Part shown: piece by piece, positions 6,530 to 6,724 of the stretch
Layout of the letters: every line of letters starts with the position of its first letter
Position numbering within the stretch: position 1 is the first letter of the stretch
Source: Chitinophagales bacterium
GTDB taxonomy: Bacteria; Bacteroidota; Bacteroidia; Chitinophagales; BACL12
NCBI GenBank assembly: GCA_014380545.1
Contig: JACMJP010000395.1
Coordinates: 1 to 6,724, forward strand
Direction: 5' to 3'
Length of the DNA: 6,724 nucleotides
Notes under the pieces: generated by a model
Database searches by the model: none
Seen by the model: only the letters and a program-made list of their open reading frames with translations
What the model was told of the DNA's origin: nothing
Made by a program: the position numbers and the translations under genes

Positions 6530-6606
6530 AAAGAAACTAATTAAACAAAGCGTCTACAGCAAACCTGGTTGATGATTTAAAGCGATGTACCAATAAAAAA
6601 TTTAAT

Positions 6607-6724
6607 TTATAAAATTTCCATCACTGTTCTGAACGCAACAACATCACTTGCAAATTTTTCGCTGTGCTCCTTTTGTAATGCCGGGGCGAATTGTGTTTTA
6701 TAATTCAAATAATCATCAAGGGTA
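6607..6724 (-). CDS. C-terminal end of an unrecognised protein (5' part outside window)
   Basis: On the minus strand a frame enters from the right edge and runs 38 codons to TAA (6609-6607). It begins TLDDYLNYKTQFAPALQKEH and ends FRTVMEIL. The composition, with alternating charged and hydrophobic residues suggesting helices, and codon choice like the neighbouring genes both suggest a genuine protein end. It is too short for me to name a family. It converges with the permease gene, the two stops being 77 bases apart, and I see no clear terminator hairpin between them. Confidence 0.6.
   Translation of the reverse strand, partial: TLDDYLNYKTQFAPALQKEHSEKFASDVVAFRTVMEIL

Overview
The window looks like ordinary chromosome from an AT-rich member of the Bacteroidota. 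Three things point there. The left gene encodes a secreted protein with tandem Ig-like repeats, of the kind exported by the type IX (gliding/Por) secretion system. The tRNA has a promoter of the Bacteroidota form, TTG then about 20 bases then TAnnTTTG. None of the start codons I checked has a clear Shine-Dalgarno sequence. The genus cannot be read from this; a Chitinophagales- or Saprospirales-like environmental lineage would fit.

Layout, left to right. (1) Bases 1-1785, minus strand: the first 595 codons of a large secreted surface protein, with its 3' end beyond the window. It has a signal peptide, a globular N-terminal domain, an Ig-like domain and then cysteine-bearing repeats of exactly 80 residues. 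(2) Bases 1786-2004: AT-rich spacer with no gene I can support. (3) Bases 2005-2157: a self-contained tRNA-Asn(GTT) unit with its own promoter and a strong intrinsic terminator. (4) Bases 2229-3146, plus: a PfkB-family sugar or nucleoside kinase. (5) Bases 3218-4173, minus: a two-gene overlapping operon, a WecD-like GNAT acetyltransferase followed by an 80-residue cytochrome b5/MAPR-like protein. (6) Bases 4174-4289: a divergent spacer that may carry the 3' remnant of another minus-strand gene. (7) Bases 4290-6529, plus: an ABC-2 type exporter pair, ATPase then permease, separated by a 107-base gap with a short heptamer-like repeat. (8) Bases 6607-6724, minus: the last 38 codons of an unrecognised gene that enters from the right edge.

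Most of these are separate housekeeping or accessory functions rather than one system. The clear partnerships are the ABC ATPase with its permease, and the GNAT with the b5-like protein, whose stop and start codons overlap as ATGA. I see no CRISPR array, transposase, integrase, toxin-antitoxin pair or defence cassette. The most notable points are the exactly periodic repeat protein, the GNAT/b5-like coupling and the possible gene remnant at 4205-4289. None of them amounts to a clearly new system on the sequence alone.
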